DNA of 64,000 bases from Diadema setosum (GCA_033980235.1 CM067077.1:4919367-4983366); one strand, 5' to 3'. Shown: positions 36,531 to 49,372, numbered from the stretch's first letter. Translations and numbers: made by a program. The notes: generated by a model from the letters alone, not told the origin.

Positions 36531-38110
36531 TCCAAGTACTGGAGGCACCTTATTGACAGTACAACATTCCTATCTTCATCTCACAGGACACTCGTAAAGG
36601 TAGAAATGGCACTGCAGAGCTTGGCACTAACTTGGCAAAAAATATTTTATGCAACATACATGTAAAACAATTATGCTCTACGACTCATGATGATCACATT
36701 TGTGTGTGTGCATGTGTGTGTGTGTGTGTGTTGCTGTTGATTTTTTTTTAATCCATGTAAATACAAATGTTCCTTCCTTTTCTAGTATGAAGGTGTGAAG
36801 AATATTTTCCTATCCAGTCAATCTTTCTAGCATTTTGTTAAAGATTACCAAGAAGGTATATTTATGATGCAAAATTCAGACAGAAAAGCAGAACACATTA
36901 TGAATAGAAATTGACATATATATAACATGAATAGTTTATATAACATACATGTATGCCACTCTCACCGATTTCCTGCCATTCAGTTTTTACTGTGCATTGA
37001 GTAATAATGGCTATTAAAAGAAAGAATGTTTAACTGACAGCCAAAAGAATAAACATAATGATTTATTTTCACACATCATTGAGAAGTCATCACAGAAAGT
37101 GTTATGCTTCTAGTTGCCTTGCATTCCTTCCATACGATTCTGTTTGGGGAATGCTTTTCCACTTATCTGGAGGACAATAAAACAGGGCCCCAGTTTGTAT
37201 CCAGCTGAATACCGAGAAACCATACTTACAGAGCCAAAAAAACTTACAGGAAGTGACAAATTAAACACTTATATAATACTCCCTACTAAAGTCATCCAGC
37301 ATGAACGAATGTATGCATACAGCGTGACCACATTATCTATAGAAACTGGGGAGAAAATCATCACGTTTCTGAATTGTTACCTTTTCTTCTTTCGAGTTGA
37401 ACAAAGTTTTTCTACAAAGTCCTCTTAATGTACAGTAACTTTTGTTAAAGAGCATATCTTTTTATCTATTTTCTCTTTCAATACCACACCATAAATGAAG
37501 TTTCATAGAATCATGCAATCGAGGGACAAGAGTAGAGGAACTTGTGTAGAGTGCACCCCCTTCTGCTGTGGTGCTTATCTTGAATGCTCCGTGCCCGAAG
37601 ATTTCACTTTGATTGCCTCAGCTCATCACACCTTATCAAATAAGAAATTGGGTGTTCCAGGGGCGCAAGAACTTGGGGAGGGGAGGGGAGGGAGGGGTAA
37701 GGGGAGGATTAAACTAAAGAGTGAGAAGAGACGAGAGGGGCGAGAAAAGAAAACACCCCGCCACTCTGTAAATGTCAACCCGTCTTTATTGCAAAAGACG
37801 CCGTCTGAAAGATATTGTCGGATGTTGTCAGGGGCAAGTAATTCTTCTTCTTTTCTCTCCCTCCCTCTCTTCCTCTTTCTCTCTCTTTCTTGTTGTTTGT
37901 CCCACGAGAAAGTGCAAAGGCATCTGGGGGGTTCAGAAAAGTTCGCCCTCCCCGGAGGTATCCTTTTTTGACAAGCATGACATTCGTTCCTTTGTCGATC
38001 GCCTCCGTGTCACTTCATACCCTGGATTACAACACCTGCTCGGGTCAATTCCTTTTCATTGTTCCTGTTGGAAAATTCATGATGTAATCATATGCATGGA
38101 TGCCCCTTAC

Positions 38111-38133
38111 CTTCAGTAGCAACTGGGACAGCA
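38111..38133 (-). CDS. candidate 23-nt microexon of the minus-strand gene
   Basis: Seen: on the minus strand ccatatttacag precedes 23 nt followed by a strong donor GAAG/gtaagg. In the frame that fits its neighbours it reads one base, AVPVATE, one base. Two bases left by 42835-42904 plus its first T give Ser; its last G plus AC from 29043-29192 give Asp, so the local protein would read ILSAVPVATEDVFRSAAEAG. Phase agreement on both sides and a sensible sequence support it. Against it: the exon is very short, the polypyrimidine tract is weak, and many chance donors exist in 9 kb of intron. A longer exon from an acceptor near 38199 is open but hits a stop just before the same donor. Confidence 0.42.
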
Positions 38134-39059
38134 CTGTAAATATGGCCACTTCGTGTCATGAAAAGTTATCAGATTAGACTGAACGTCTGGCAATTCAACT
38201 GCAGTAAGAGCTTATCTCGAAATCTCAGTGATATCATTACTTGAGACTTACATATCCTTGTTGACTAAATTTTGGTGTAGTAACTTCAACTATTTCCCAT
38301 CATGTTCCACTACTGGACTCATTATTCCTTGAACACGAGAAACACAAATGGAATGAAAAAGAAAATACTCAACACTTTTGACACACTGATTTTCTCATAT
38401 AAAAGATAAAAACAAAACAAAACAAAACTAAGCCATTACGGGTTCTTAACAAAATAGGTATTGAAATTGAATTCCATTTTGTTTGCTCAATTTTCCATTA
38501 ATAAATAGATATTACATACATTTACAAACATTGATTTAGAGAGCATTCATATTTCTTTTGTCATTTATGCAACACAACACGTGACAACGATTTTCTACGC
38601 TGTTACTAGTCACTCAGGGTGAACCACAAGGGTATTTAAGTATCATTCATCCCCGCTCCAGTGTGTCTATGGAATGGGCCTCTTCTTCAATGGGCTGGCG
38701 CCGTGCTGTTTGCAAGAAGCAGAGCAGGATCTTTTGCGGGTGTGACTTGTCACTCTCCATGCTCCATATGGGACCTTCCTTTTATGCCCCGTTTGAGGGG
38801 TGGAGCATTTTGTATTTTTGTTTTGCTTCTTTACTTTTGTCCTTCGAAAGACGGGATGATATTGCTACGTACAAAGTATTTAGGATTTCCAATTAACCTT
38901 TTCTGTGCCAGGGATTTTGGATGGTGTGTACAATGCTATGGGTTTTTTTTTTTTTTTGTGCCAATAAGCACTCAAAGCATGTAAGGATTAAGTAAGCTAT
39001 CAAACTCTTGTAGACATCCAAAATGATATAAAAACAATAACAACAACAATAGCAGCAAT

Positions 39060-39520
39060 CTGGAAGTCATAATCTGCTCTGGCCTCCGCCTCTTATCAGC
39101 GATCTTCGGAAAATTATTATCGAGGTCTCGTGTCCCGTTCAAACGGCTCGAATTCTGATGCTCGACATCGCAAGCTCCAAGCCGTGCACAATCGATTTCG
39201 GTCAACCCGCTCAGGCATGCCTCTGCGACCTGATCGTTAATCTTGGCCTAAGTTAATATCCCTCCCGCGCACTCTTTATCACCTACAATCTGGAAACCGG
39301 GCAAAGAGCCGCCCTTAATCAGGCTCCGGGGCAGGACGAGGCGGGGGTAATAGGGCAAGATGCTGCTTAACAGGGGGCCAAGCAGGAAATGTCATCTGTC
39401 CAAGCACTTGAGTGCCGGTCAAGGCCGCCACACCAAATGACCAATGACCTGTCAACATTAAGCCCACGCTGCCCGCACAGGCTTGAGATGCAATTTTGCA
39501 TAATCCTCAAAAGAAAATCA
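39060..39520. other. complex block, possible cis-regulatory module
   Basis: About 460 bp of unusually complex, GC-balanced sequence in an otherwise AT-rich intron. It has a GATA-type site (cttatcag, 39092), several tgacc half-sites, and an octamer-like ttttgcataat near 39493. No frame with splice context is present. It ends just before a C-run and a T-run/G-run junction (39608-39656). Confidence 0.3.
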
Positions 39521-41154
39521 CAAAATTTAAGAAATACTGCATTAGCAGCATCCAGTTCACTCCACGCTAAACTCTTCCTCTCTCCTCTGAGAAACCTCCC
39601 CCGCACAGAGAACCCCCCCCCCCAGCAATTTTTTTTTTTTTTTTTGGGGGGGGGGATAATTGAAAGGTAAGGTATAACAAACCTGAAGTTTCTTCAATCT
39701 TTCACCTCCATGCTAAGTCTACTTCCCTGGATGTGGAAAATCCAACTTCCAGAATCATCAGATCTTTTAGGGGCAGTCTGATCACATTACAGAGCACGTC
39801 GAGATGCAGTTGCCATGGTGATGAAACACCATGGATAATGCTGTCATCTCAAATCTCATTGCCTCTTAGAGGTCAGACCAACTTTGTGTTCAGCGAGTGC
39901 ACCATGCACCAAGGATGCAGCAAAACAAAATTGCTACCTTCTTTCAACAATGGCCAACTGTTCCTCCTTGGGTCTTTAACCCTTCTTTACGTGTTGATTG
40001 GAGAGATTGCGGGTGAAGGTGGATGATACAAAAAGCAATTCAAGAACATCCCAAAGATTGTGTCTCCTATTCAGCAATGTACATGTAGTTTGTTTGTTTT
40101 TGTTTGTTTGTTTGGGGGTTTTTTTGCTTCTTGTTTTTTTTCTTCTTTTCTCCCCCCCCCCCCCCCCCATCTACACCCAAAAGACTGGTCCACTGAGGAT
40201 ACAAGTGTTACAATGAGGACTTGGACATGAAGGATCAAAGGTAAAAGCACCAACCACTTTAGAGAGGGCTGTTTCAGCTAAGATTCTGAAATGAATTCAG
40301 CAAAATCTCAGAGTGCTGTCTTAATAAATTTTGCTGATAAGCCCTCTTCAAAAGAATGGGGGGGAGGGGTAGAGAACCCTTTCTCAATTGACTTTAAACA
40401 TTACACAGTGGCAATTACACCTTTTCCACCGAATACACCAAGAAGATACACACAATCTCTCTGCATTTCTTCCTCTCTTTCTTACTTGCTCTTTCTCTCT
40501 CTCACACACTCTCTCTTGCCTGTAATTGTATCTTTATACATCTATCTCTCTTATATCTCTCTATATTTCTCTCACTCTGCCTTTCTCTATTGTCATATAT
40601 TTGTATCATCTCTCTTTATCTCTCTTCATCTCTCCTCTATCTCTTTTTCTCTCCTCATAACTTAGGATCAAGTGCCATCAAGAGGGGGGCATGATATTGA
40701 CTGAGCAGGAAGGAAGACATCATATCCTGGGAGAACATCAATGACAATGAATTCAAAATCCAAAGAGATAATGCCATTTTATTTATGAAAGAATCAAATG
40801 CAGGGAATCAAAATGAAACAAAATCTACTTGACTCTGCAGAGTTTATTTCCTCTGAATGACAAAATCAAATAGGGGCAAAAATGTGCATTAACTCTACAC
40901 ATCGCATTGGAAAACATTGGGGTTTTATCTGTACAGCGAAATTCAAATCTAATGTAACTACAAAAGCACTTAGAAGGCAACCTCCACCAAACACCTCATT
41001 TCCACCCATACACTGCATGCTGAAAATCGGCCAATTTCCCATCGATAGAGAAGCCTTGTGTTTACCTCATTAGCTTCCTGCTGCATGGCACCTCGAGCAG
41101 AGCATGTGCTTTAGTGCGCATATGATAACATCAAATACGCGCAGCTTGAACTCC

Positions 41155-41330
41155 TAAGTTTATTGACCCTGTTTACCAAAAGATTTTTTTTTTTTAATCC
41201 TTCAAAAATTCATAAAAATTCTTGGATCACTACCAAAATTTCCTGTAAGTTTCATCCAAATCCCTTCACAACTTTTTGAGTGATTTTGCAAACAGACAAG
41301 CAAACAAACCAACGCAAACAAAAACATGAT
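41155..41330 (+). repeat. remnant of a dispersed repeat ending in a CAAA-rich tail
   Basis: The phrase gtaagtttcatccaaatccc ... aactttttgagtgattttgc, followed by caaacagacaagcaaacaaa, is a pattern I recall from dispersed repeats of marine invertebrates. No open frame. Confidence 0.4.
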
Positions 41331-42214
41331 ATTAATATCTAGATGCCCGATAAGAGAAGATCCTAGTAACTAAGATTTCATACTAGTTTTTCTCCACAAA
41401 AAAAAAGTGAACAATTGATTGCCATTCAATATCCATGCAATCTTTGGTATTCCTATTCAAGTAATGAATGTCTAGTCATACAGTCTGCTCAATGCATCAG
41501 ACCAGAAGAGGAATGGTGCTACTAATGGCCAATCTTTCAGACAAAGCTTTCAAAGCATTCTGCACACATTACAGATGATGACAAGCATGAGTGGGTACAT
41601 ACAAAACATCCCCTCCAAAGGCTCTGAAGAAGGTTGTAAGTCTCTGAAAAAAAAAAGAGCAGGGTGTAAACTCGGTAGAGTGGTCCCCACCCCTCAAACA
41701 TAAGAAGAGAATGAATGAGGCTGTGAAACCGCTTGTTGTTCACCCCAAGGGACTAGCAATGGTCAGCAAACAGTATCAAATAGACACATTTGTGCCATAC
41801 GCTAGAATGAACGAATGAAATTGGCATATAGCCAAACCCATACAACACTGCGTAATGATGACCATACTAACTGTGATATTGTGAAAAGCAGCTTGAAAGT
41901 ACGTGTATTAATTTAATTGATTTAAGCATAGGTTACCTCTACTTTCACATCTACTTAAGATAAAAACAAAATCTTATGCTTGACACATTTTATCTATAAA
42001 AAAAAAAAAAAATAAAGCAATGAAGAACTACTGTAAGGTTGGTCAATATAAAAACATCAACATTCACCCCTCCCCCCCCCAAAAAAAAAAAAATGGATTG
42101 GATATTCCATTTCTTACAAAAGTCCTCTTCAATTGCTAGAGGGAAAATTCAAACCGATTGAGTAGGAGATATTTCATGCTGCTTGCAAAAAAATCTTCAC
42201 AAAAATACAGCCGA

Positions 42215-42370
42215 TAACACACCGAGGACAGCTACCTTTAACGAGGTCTAATCTCGGCAGTCAGGACAAGACGGAAAAAGTGACAGCCGATACCTGCATG
42301 CATGAGGACGTGGGTCGGTGCATCGCGAACGATGAAACTGCGTTTTGGGATCAGGTTCTCAGCAGGATGC
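42215..42370. other. complex CG-containing block upstream of exon 42835
   Basis: gataacacaccgaggacagc through gatgaaactgcgttttgg: low repetition and several CG dinucleotides about 500 bp 3' (in gene sense) of the candidate start exon. It could be an intronic enhancer. There is no coding evidence. Confidence 0.22.
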
Positions 42371-42834
42371 TGACAAATTGCAAATTAAACTTTTTTTTAC
42401 AAAAAAAAAATAGAAGAAGATGAGGGCGAGAAGGAGAGAGAAAAAAATGTATGCCTGCGATCAATGACAGCCGCCACAACAATCCTATTTGGTAGCTCTC
42501 CGCCAGTAATCTATGCATTTATCACCTGCAAAACATCTCTACCCCCCCCCCCATGTCTTCGTTTCATCTTGTCGTTCTCACATTGTTCTGATGCTCGTTG
42601 AATATCTTCACCGCATACATGTTTATTTGATTTTTCAGCATATGTAATCGAGCCCCTTGGGGGTTTCAATTACAGAGATGATAACAGGCTGAAGAGAGAA
42701 TATTAGAATAAATGCCAGCAAAATCAGGAATCAAATAAGTATCAAGGGAAAGTCAAACATCCTTAAGAGCCAGTGAAGGAACGTATCAGCTCTACTAAAG
42801 AACACTTCAAAGCCAAAAAGGGTGAGAAACATAC

Positions 42835-42904
42835 CTGAGGATCCTTTCCCTCACACTTTTGGACATAGTGAGGTGTGAGCAGATGGTCATGATTTGAAAA
42901 ACAG
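42835..42904 (-). CDS. candidate 5' coding exon with possible start codons
   Basis: Seen: a good acceptor (ggttgttttttag) on the minus strand, 70 nt, then donor CAG/gtatgt. In the frame that joins the microexon at 38111 it reads VFQIMTICSHLTMSKSVRER and IL plus two bases. Two in-frame ATG codons (minus strand, 42890-42888 and 42866-42864) could start translation, giving MTICSHLT... or MSKSVRER.... No upstream stop separates the acceptor from the first ATG, so the reading frame may instead continue from an earlier exon. A second frame is also open (CFSNHDHLLTPHYVQ...), so the choice depends entirely on downstream phase. Nothing here identifies the family. Confidence 0.48.
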
Positions 42905-45531
42905 CTAAAAAACAACCACAAACTTTTTCACAGGGCCGTTACCAAAGTTAGCTGCCAATTGTATGAATGAGCAAACCGAAGATCTCTTTCCCACTTAATC
43001 GATATCAAAGTACGGAATGCATTTTTCAGTGGTTATAGGATTACACCTGAATACCAGCAAATATCGTTGCATGGCAACACCTGTCCAACTGTTATTCCTT
43101 GTAAATTTATTCAGATGGGTGTGGTAAGGGATATGTAACTTTTGCCCTCACCTTAAAAGAAACAGGTTAAGCCAGCCAGTAAACAACACACCCTCATGCC
43201 AACTTGTGATGGGTATCGTACACAATCTTAATGCAGCAACTTAAATAATTGGACAGAATGAAATCCGGAGATTTCTCCCCTTTTTTTCAATTTCTTTGTT
43301 GTTTTTCTTCTTGCCCACTGTTTGTCCTCGATTTAATCTATCTATCCGCGCATCGATCACTCTGCTCTACATTCATACTACTTCGGCAAGAAGCATATAG
43401 GTTACATCAGGCCCTGGGTCACCAAACATTTGCCACTTTTGTTTCAAACAGCCCCCGGTCTACAGCCTTCCTCCCGTATCATATATCCCCTCATATCCTC
43501 ACGTCACACGCTGTCTCAAACACACCATCCAATCTTCTCTCCCTCTCTTTCTTCTCTTTTGTTTTCTTCTCTTTCTCCCTCCATCAATCTTTCTCTCTCC
43601 CCAAATCCATATATCTTCCTAGATGGCACAGTGCACCAATCTAAGTCCTGACTCTCTTCTATACAACTGTTCTATCATTTGCATCCTCTCTTCCCAAGGT
43701 GCGAGGGCATCGCTACGTTACGAACCGGGGCGAACCTCAAACTATTGGAAGGTCTTGTTACACCTTGCTGTGGGATACCCCACACCCCCCCCCCCCTCCC
43801 TTACTCCATCCTCCTTTCTTTGGCTTAGTTTTTCCCTTCTTCTGTCTCTCTGTCTGTTCATCACTCCTCTTCTTATTCTGTTGAACGCTTTCCTTCTCTC
43901 TTTCTCATAAAAAAAAAACAAACTTTCAAATGCCTTGATGCTATACTCCCATAAACAAGTCTCATCTTGCTGTACAGGGTAATAAGCCTAATTTGGCAAC
44001 CCTCGACACAACCAAAAATCTAGAAGCTCCTCTTTCATAAGGCCAAAGGGCAAACCCCTCCCCCACTTAACCACCACACTCTATCAATCTTCCTTGCTAC
44101 ATTGTAGCTCTTTATCTCTCCTCTTCATAAACACTTGCACACCTGTGTTGTGTGTTCTCTCTCACAGTATTTCCTACATACACACAAACACACAAATACA
44201 AACATACTTATTCATATTATCCTTGTTACACACCCCCTCCCATCTCCCCCCCCCCCCATTTCTCTATCTCAATTCAACCCTCCCATCATCAAACATGATG
44301 TAGAAAGAGTATCGGTAGAGGACATGCAAAAAGGGGAGAAAATATACTATACTGAAGTGTTCCAAAGATGGTTTTCAATTTCTAAGACCGGGTAAGGGGA
44401 ATAGAACTTGGGGGGGGGGGGAGGAGGAAATGAGATGATACGGGGATAGTGGGAGGAAATGAGGTGATGGGGTTAGGGGGAGAACGAAGGGTTGTTAAAG
44501 GAGGGGGGATGGTGAGGATATCGGTGGTGACCTTTTGAGAAAGATTGATTTTCGCCCTCCCAGACACGCCCACTCTAGACTCCTCCAAACCAACCTCCTT
44601 CCTGACAGCAAGCATGTCAAGCGCACTTGAACGCCATTTGCACACTCCGGTGTGCATCATCTAATGTAGCAGACGTGGAACATTCTGCTCCAGATATGCA
44701 GGTGATGATAAAATTGAAAATTATCCTCACATCTGTTATAAAAATCAGAAAAAATGGCACAATTACTAGCTGCCCCTCTCTCCAAAAAAAAAAGAAAGAA
44801 AGAAAAGAAAATACATCCTGCCATATCATCTATACAATGTGTTAAACACTCAAAGAGCATACATGTATTCCTCACATCCCCAGCAACACAAAGATTCAGA
44901 ATAAAACCTCCCGAAAGTGATTTTACCAGGGAACATATGCCGTTAAAATCATGTAGTCAAACTGCTGCTCCCTGGAGACACCCTTAATACACCTTTCAAC
45001 AATGTCATGGCAGCAAATGCTTGTTTTGCACAGTCCAATATTTTCATTTTTTTCATTTGGCCAGAAAGATGAAATCACTATTTGCACAGCTTGTGTAAAC
45101 AGTATACGCTTGCATCTAGAATGCACTGACAGAGCTGTATAACAGATTGACAGCAGACAAAATGGTGGTAGATGTAAATTTGTTCATGGGAGGCCGGTGT
45201 AAGTTTTCAAAGGGGCAGTCCTGCTGACCAGTCCTCTGAGGTCAAGTGGTCAGTGCTTGCATTAGGATCAAACTCTTGACAGCAGCATAACAAAAATAAT
45301 CAAGATTTTTTTTTTTCAATTTTGATCAAACAAAAACTAAAGGCTAGCTGTTTATTTCCACAACATACATACGTAAATTCCATGCATACTCCCTTGAGCA
45401 ATGATCGTTCCTTGCAGTAAGCACTCTCGACCTAGGCTTGCCCAACATACATGTACACAATAGAAAACCAGGTGTGCACGAACTGGGTTCCAAATATTAC
45501 CATATATTCAAGAGGGATAGGTTGAGTGATA

Positions 45532-45922
45532 TAAAGGGTGTGTACAGTTCTGGTCAAGGTGAGGATTTAGCTTTTAATGTTTTGCAAGATATTCAGAAAC
45601 CACTTTATGAGATGTCAAAGAGCATGCAATTCTAAGGGGTATCAAAAGTTTATTTGATGAAAATCAGTTTCGAAACAGCTTAGATATCCAGAAAAAAAGG
45701 TGAAACAAAGAGATCCTAAAAAAGGCGTGGCCTGTCGCCTTTAATTATTATCACTTCTTTGGATATCTCAGCCATTTGAAAACCAATTTTCATCAAATAA
45801 ACATTGGATCCTTCTTAAACTTACATGCTCTTTCATATTTCATAAGAGGTTTCTCATTATCTCACTTACGAATGTTCAAAACATGAATCTCCACCTCAAC
45901 CAGTACTGCACAGTACCTTTAA
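45532..45922. mobile_element. family D element
   Basis: taaagggtgtgtacagttct ... tactgcacagtacctttaa, inverted ends; interior halves tttgatgaaaatcag and ccaattttcatcaaa. Matches the 7960 copy throughout. Confidence 0.75.
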
Positions 45923-46959
45923 TACTAAAATCATTAGTTGCTACTGTATGTTGTCAGGAAGATGACATACAAATCCATCAATAATCTAAATGCCTGAATG
46001 TATATAAATTGGCAAAACCACCTGTTGCTGAGCTATTTCTTGTGGGCTGCTATGCAGGTGTGTGTTCAGGGATTCTGTTATGTAGGTTTTCACCTTTCGA
46101 ACACAACAACATGACTTTGTAAAGTGATGATTTTAAAAATGCTATCTTCATGAGATATGAACAGAGTGCATTTCAAATATTGTTTGGTAAAATGTTATTG
46201 ACTTGCCATCGCAAACCATATGATGTCATCATATTAAATACTCATCAAATATGAGGAACTCTGACTTCTCCTGTTTTACAAAATCCTGGGGGTGGACAAT
46301 ACATCTTATACCCAAATGTCAAAACATCTCCGTTGCCACTGGCCAGGCCAAATTGTCCCTATTGAAGTAAGACACATGATCACAAAATCACACAAGCACA
46401 AACACATTAGCACACACACAAACAATCACAGTCATCTACGCATACACAAACACAATTGTACTCTCCCTCACACATCCACATCCTCATCCTCACACACACA
46501 TACACACACACAACCATTCACACTCACGTCTTACACGCTTAAAAACAGAGCTCCATTTACACTCTGTGTGCTGCACCATTAGTTACCAAATTACCACTGA
46601 ATATTGAATTACAATACTGCCCACTCTTTTGCATACAACATGAGAGTAAATCTACAATAAAAAGACTGAAAAGTGGGTCAGTTATGGATGGGGGGGGGGG
46701 GAGATTGAGCAATCACGGGGGTCAAATTCCAACCACTTCAGAAATAGGAAGTGGAGATAAGAAGGTTGGGCTCGTTGACAGGCATCAACTTCTCGGAGGA
46801 ACGAATTCAGAGTCACGATCCTGACTCACCGCAAAAGGAAGGACACGATATCAACCACAAAAAAAGAGCAAAGAAAATTGTGGGAGGGTGCTTCCTCCAC
46901 TATGTCAGATGTGATGCCATTAATTATCATGAAACAGCCAGGGACAAGGGATGGTTTGG

Positions 46960-47765
46960 ACAGTGAGGAAGAAGTGATAAAGGGTGGAGTGATGAGTGAT
47001 GAGGTGCATGATGGGGTTGGGAGACGGGGTGGTTTGGAATGACTTGAGGTGGGATAGAGTTGGGTAGGTCTGTGCAGAGTGGATAATGGGATTTGGGTCA
47101 GGGTGGGGTGGGGTGGGGCAGGGTAGGGTTGGGATAGAGTTGGGTGGGTTTTGGTAGGTAGATGATGGAATTTGGGAATGAGGTGGGTTGGGATGGGGTA
47201 GGGTTGGGGTAGGGTTGGGATAGTGTCGGGGTAGGGTTGGGATGGAGTTGGAGTGGGGTGGGTCTGGACAAGGTGGATGATGGGATTTTGGGATAGGGTG
47301 GGGTTGGGGTAGGATAGGGTTTTGGGGTGGGGTAAGTCTGGGCAAGGTGAATGATTGGATTTGGGTCAGGGTGGGGTTGGGATGGGTAGGGATGGGGTAG
47401 GGTTGGGTTGGGATGGAGTTGGGTGGGTCTGGGCAAGTAAATGATGGGATTTTGGTCAGGCTGGGGTTGGGGTGGGGTAGGGTTTGGATGGAGTGGACTG
47501 GGTCTGGGCAGGGTGGATGATGGGATTTAGGTCAGGGTGGGGTTGGGGTAGGATAGGGTTTGGATGGAGTGGACTGGGTCTGGGCAGGGTGGATGATGGG
47601 ATTTAGGTCCAGGTGGGGTTGGGGTGGGGTAGGGTTTAGATGGAGTGGACTGGGTCTGGGCAGGGTGGATGATGGGATTTAGGTCAGGGTGGGGTTGGGG
47701 TGGGGTAGGGTTTGGATGGAGTGGACTTGGTCTGGGCAGGGTGGATGATGGGGTCTGGAGACAGG
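46960..47765. repeat. G-rich minisatellite, 76-bp period
   Basis: gatgatgggat anchors at 47516, 47592, 47668 and 47744 give an exact 76-bp period. Earlier units (46960-47440) are degenerate, with 70-80 bp spacing. Units are almost pure gggtggggttggggt-type sequence on the plus strand, with high G-quadruplex potential. The reverse strand gives proline-rich open frames that are repeat artefacts. Confidence 0.92.
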
Positions 47766-49064
47766 GATAGGGTGTGGGATGGAAGAAGTAATGGGATGAT
47801 CTTGGTGTCTTGAATCTCCTACATAAGTTTGAAGAAGCCTTTCTCACCCTCTGCATGCTGCATTCATTTCCTGACCACAGGTTCATGTGTGAAATTTATG
47901 CACATTTGACTCAATGGCACAAACAGGGTTAAACAGAAAGAGCAACAAACACAGAGGATACCAAATATTTTGTGGGCGCAATATTTTACGAATCAGGAGT
48001 CTTGTAAAGACAAATTCAAGGTGGCTTGGCTTGCATATAACTTGTGCAACTAGTGTGGTAATCTAAATGAGTTGATCATGAGATATCACAACTCTAGACT
48101 TCCTTTTATTTTTTGTATGACATTCACACATACACAGAAAAAAAATTTCCACAAAAAGAAAATCAAGATGAGCAGATGTTTCCGTCCCGATACAGATCAT
48201 GATAGATCTTAATCTTCGTTTTGTGTCTGCACTCACATGGTTGCAGTTTTTACATTGTGTTGCAAATCTTCATTTGCTAAAACTGTGAATTTGGGTGGGT
48301 GTGAACGGGACTTTCCTGACTTCATCCTGGAATATGAAAGGGGGAGTGTTTGGGAGAAGACTACCATCAGACAAGGAAATTAAGAAGTGTCAATGGTGAT
48401 AGCAGGTAACTGCCTGGCTGCTGTGCTGTAACGCAAGATTGCCTAAGTGGAAAATTGTCCTTCTCTCCCTGAGGCTACAATTACGTACATGATTGAAAAA
48501 GAAAGTAAAAAAGTCAAAAATGGGAGAAAATCAAAAATGACTTGAAACAAGGATCTTGAACATCAGCGTGAACAAAAAAGACATGGTCTGGAACTGATAT
48601 TCAGAATGAGAAGAAGGAAGATAGCAATAGAAACCAGCATCAGAGTACATTAAAATACTAGACTGCATATCGAGTGAAATTATTCATAACTCTCCGGCAT
48701 ACCTTGTCACTATGCTATCCTCATAAAATCAGAGCCACTGAAGTCAAGAAAAATGCAAAATTAGGTGATGTGGCCAAAAACCAAGAGTTAGACAACTGTC
48801 TTTCCAAAAATCTCAAGTTTCATATCTTTGAAAGATTTACGTTCAGCAACTTTTGTGGTACTTGGTTGCAGTCTGTTCATTCTGTAAAGGTACATGTAGC
48901 TTAATACTGACTTGATTTGATATAGCAATGATTTGGTTAAAGATTGCTGTCACACATTTTGATTTCATGCATGAGTTTTGAATATATCCCTTAAGGATGT
49001 CTGTCACACCATGAACTTTAAGATTTGAAAAAGGAAAACATGAATGCAAGCTCTAATTCTCTCC

Positions 49065-49280
49065 TTTAAGGGGATCATACACTTTTGATTGAGACCCAAC
49101 TACAGGTTTCTGACATATTTTGGTGAGATAATGAGAAACCTCTCATGAAATATGAAAGAGCATGTAATTCTAAAAGGTATTCAACTTTTATTTGATAAAA
49201 ACTGGTTTTGAAATGGCTGAGTTATCCAAAATGGAGTGATCCCAATAAAAGGAGGGACTCACCTTTTATCATGACAGCTG
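49065..49280. mobile_element. half copy of family D, cut at a family B element
   Basis: ttaaggggatcatacac through the tttgataaaaactgg centre matches D. The sequence then breaks off at ttatcatgacagctg, where the B element at 49281 begins. Confidence 0.65.
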
Positions 49281-49372
49281 TTAACCTGTTGAGAACAAGT
49301 CCCGAGTACAAATGTATACTCAGGCAAATGTCTATGGGAAATGCGTGTTGTAGCAATTAATGAGCTTCTGCC
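49281..49372 (+). mobile_element. family B element
   Basis: ttaacctgttgagaacaagt ... gtatactcaggcaaatgtct ... gcgtgttgtagcaatta; the right end is degraded. Confidence 0.65.

Larger units (their letters stand above)
25706..42834 (-). other. introns between candidate exons 29.0, 38.1 and 42.8 kb
   Basis: Apart from the exons listed, this stretch is intronic if the gene model holds. It contains the nested E/F element pair (27.2-28.0 kb), a B element (31.27 kb), CT-rich tracts and the CAT/CAC block (34.5-36.1 kb), dinucleotide runs at 36.49 and 36.70 kb and a complex block at 39.06-39.52 kb. In 25.7-27.18, 28.03-29.0, 29.2-31.27, 31.37-33.3, 36.8-38.1, 38.14-39.0 and 39.6-42.2 kb I see no supported gene or RNA feature, only AT-rich sequence with homopolymer runs. 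Confidence 0.5.

Noticed and set aside
37775..37978. Frames in the GA/CT-rich stretch at 37.7-37.9 kb
   Set aside because: Purine/pyrimidine tract translation only.
41061..41105. Possible small minus-strand exon ending GAG/gtaaac
   Set aside because: The acceptor is ambiguous and the exon would be 15-18 nt; nothing distinguishes it from chance.
46920..47886. Proline-rich open frames on the minus strand
   Set aside because: All arise from the G-rich minisatellite.
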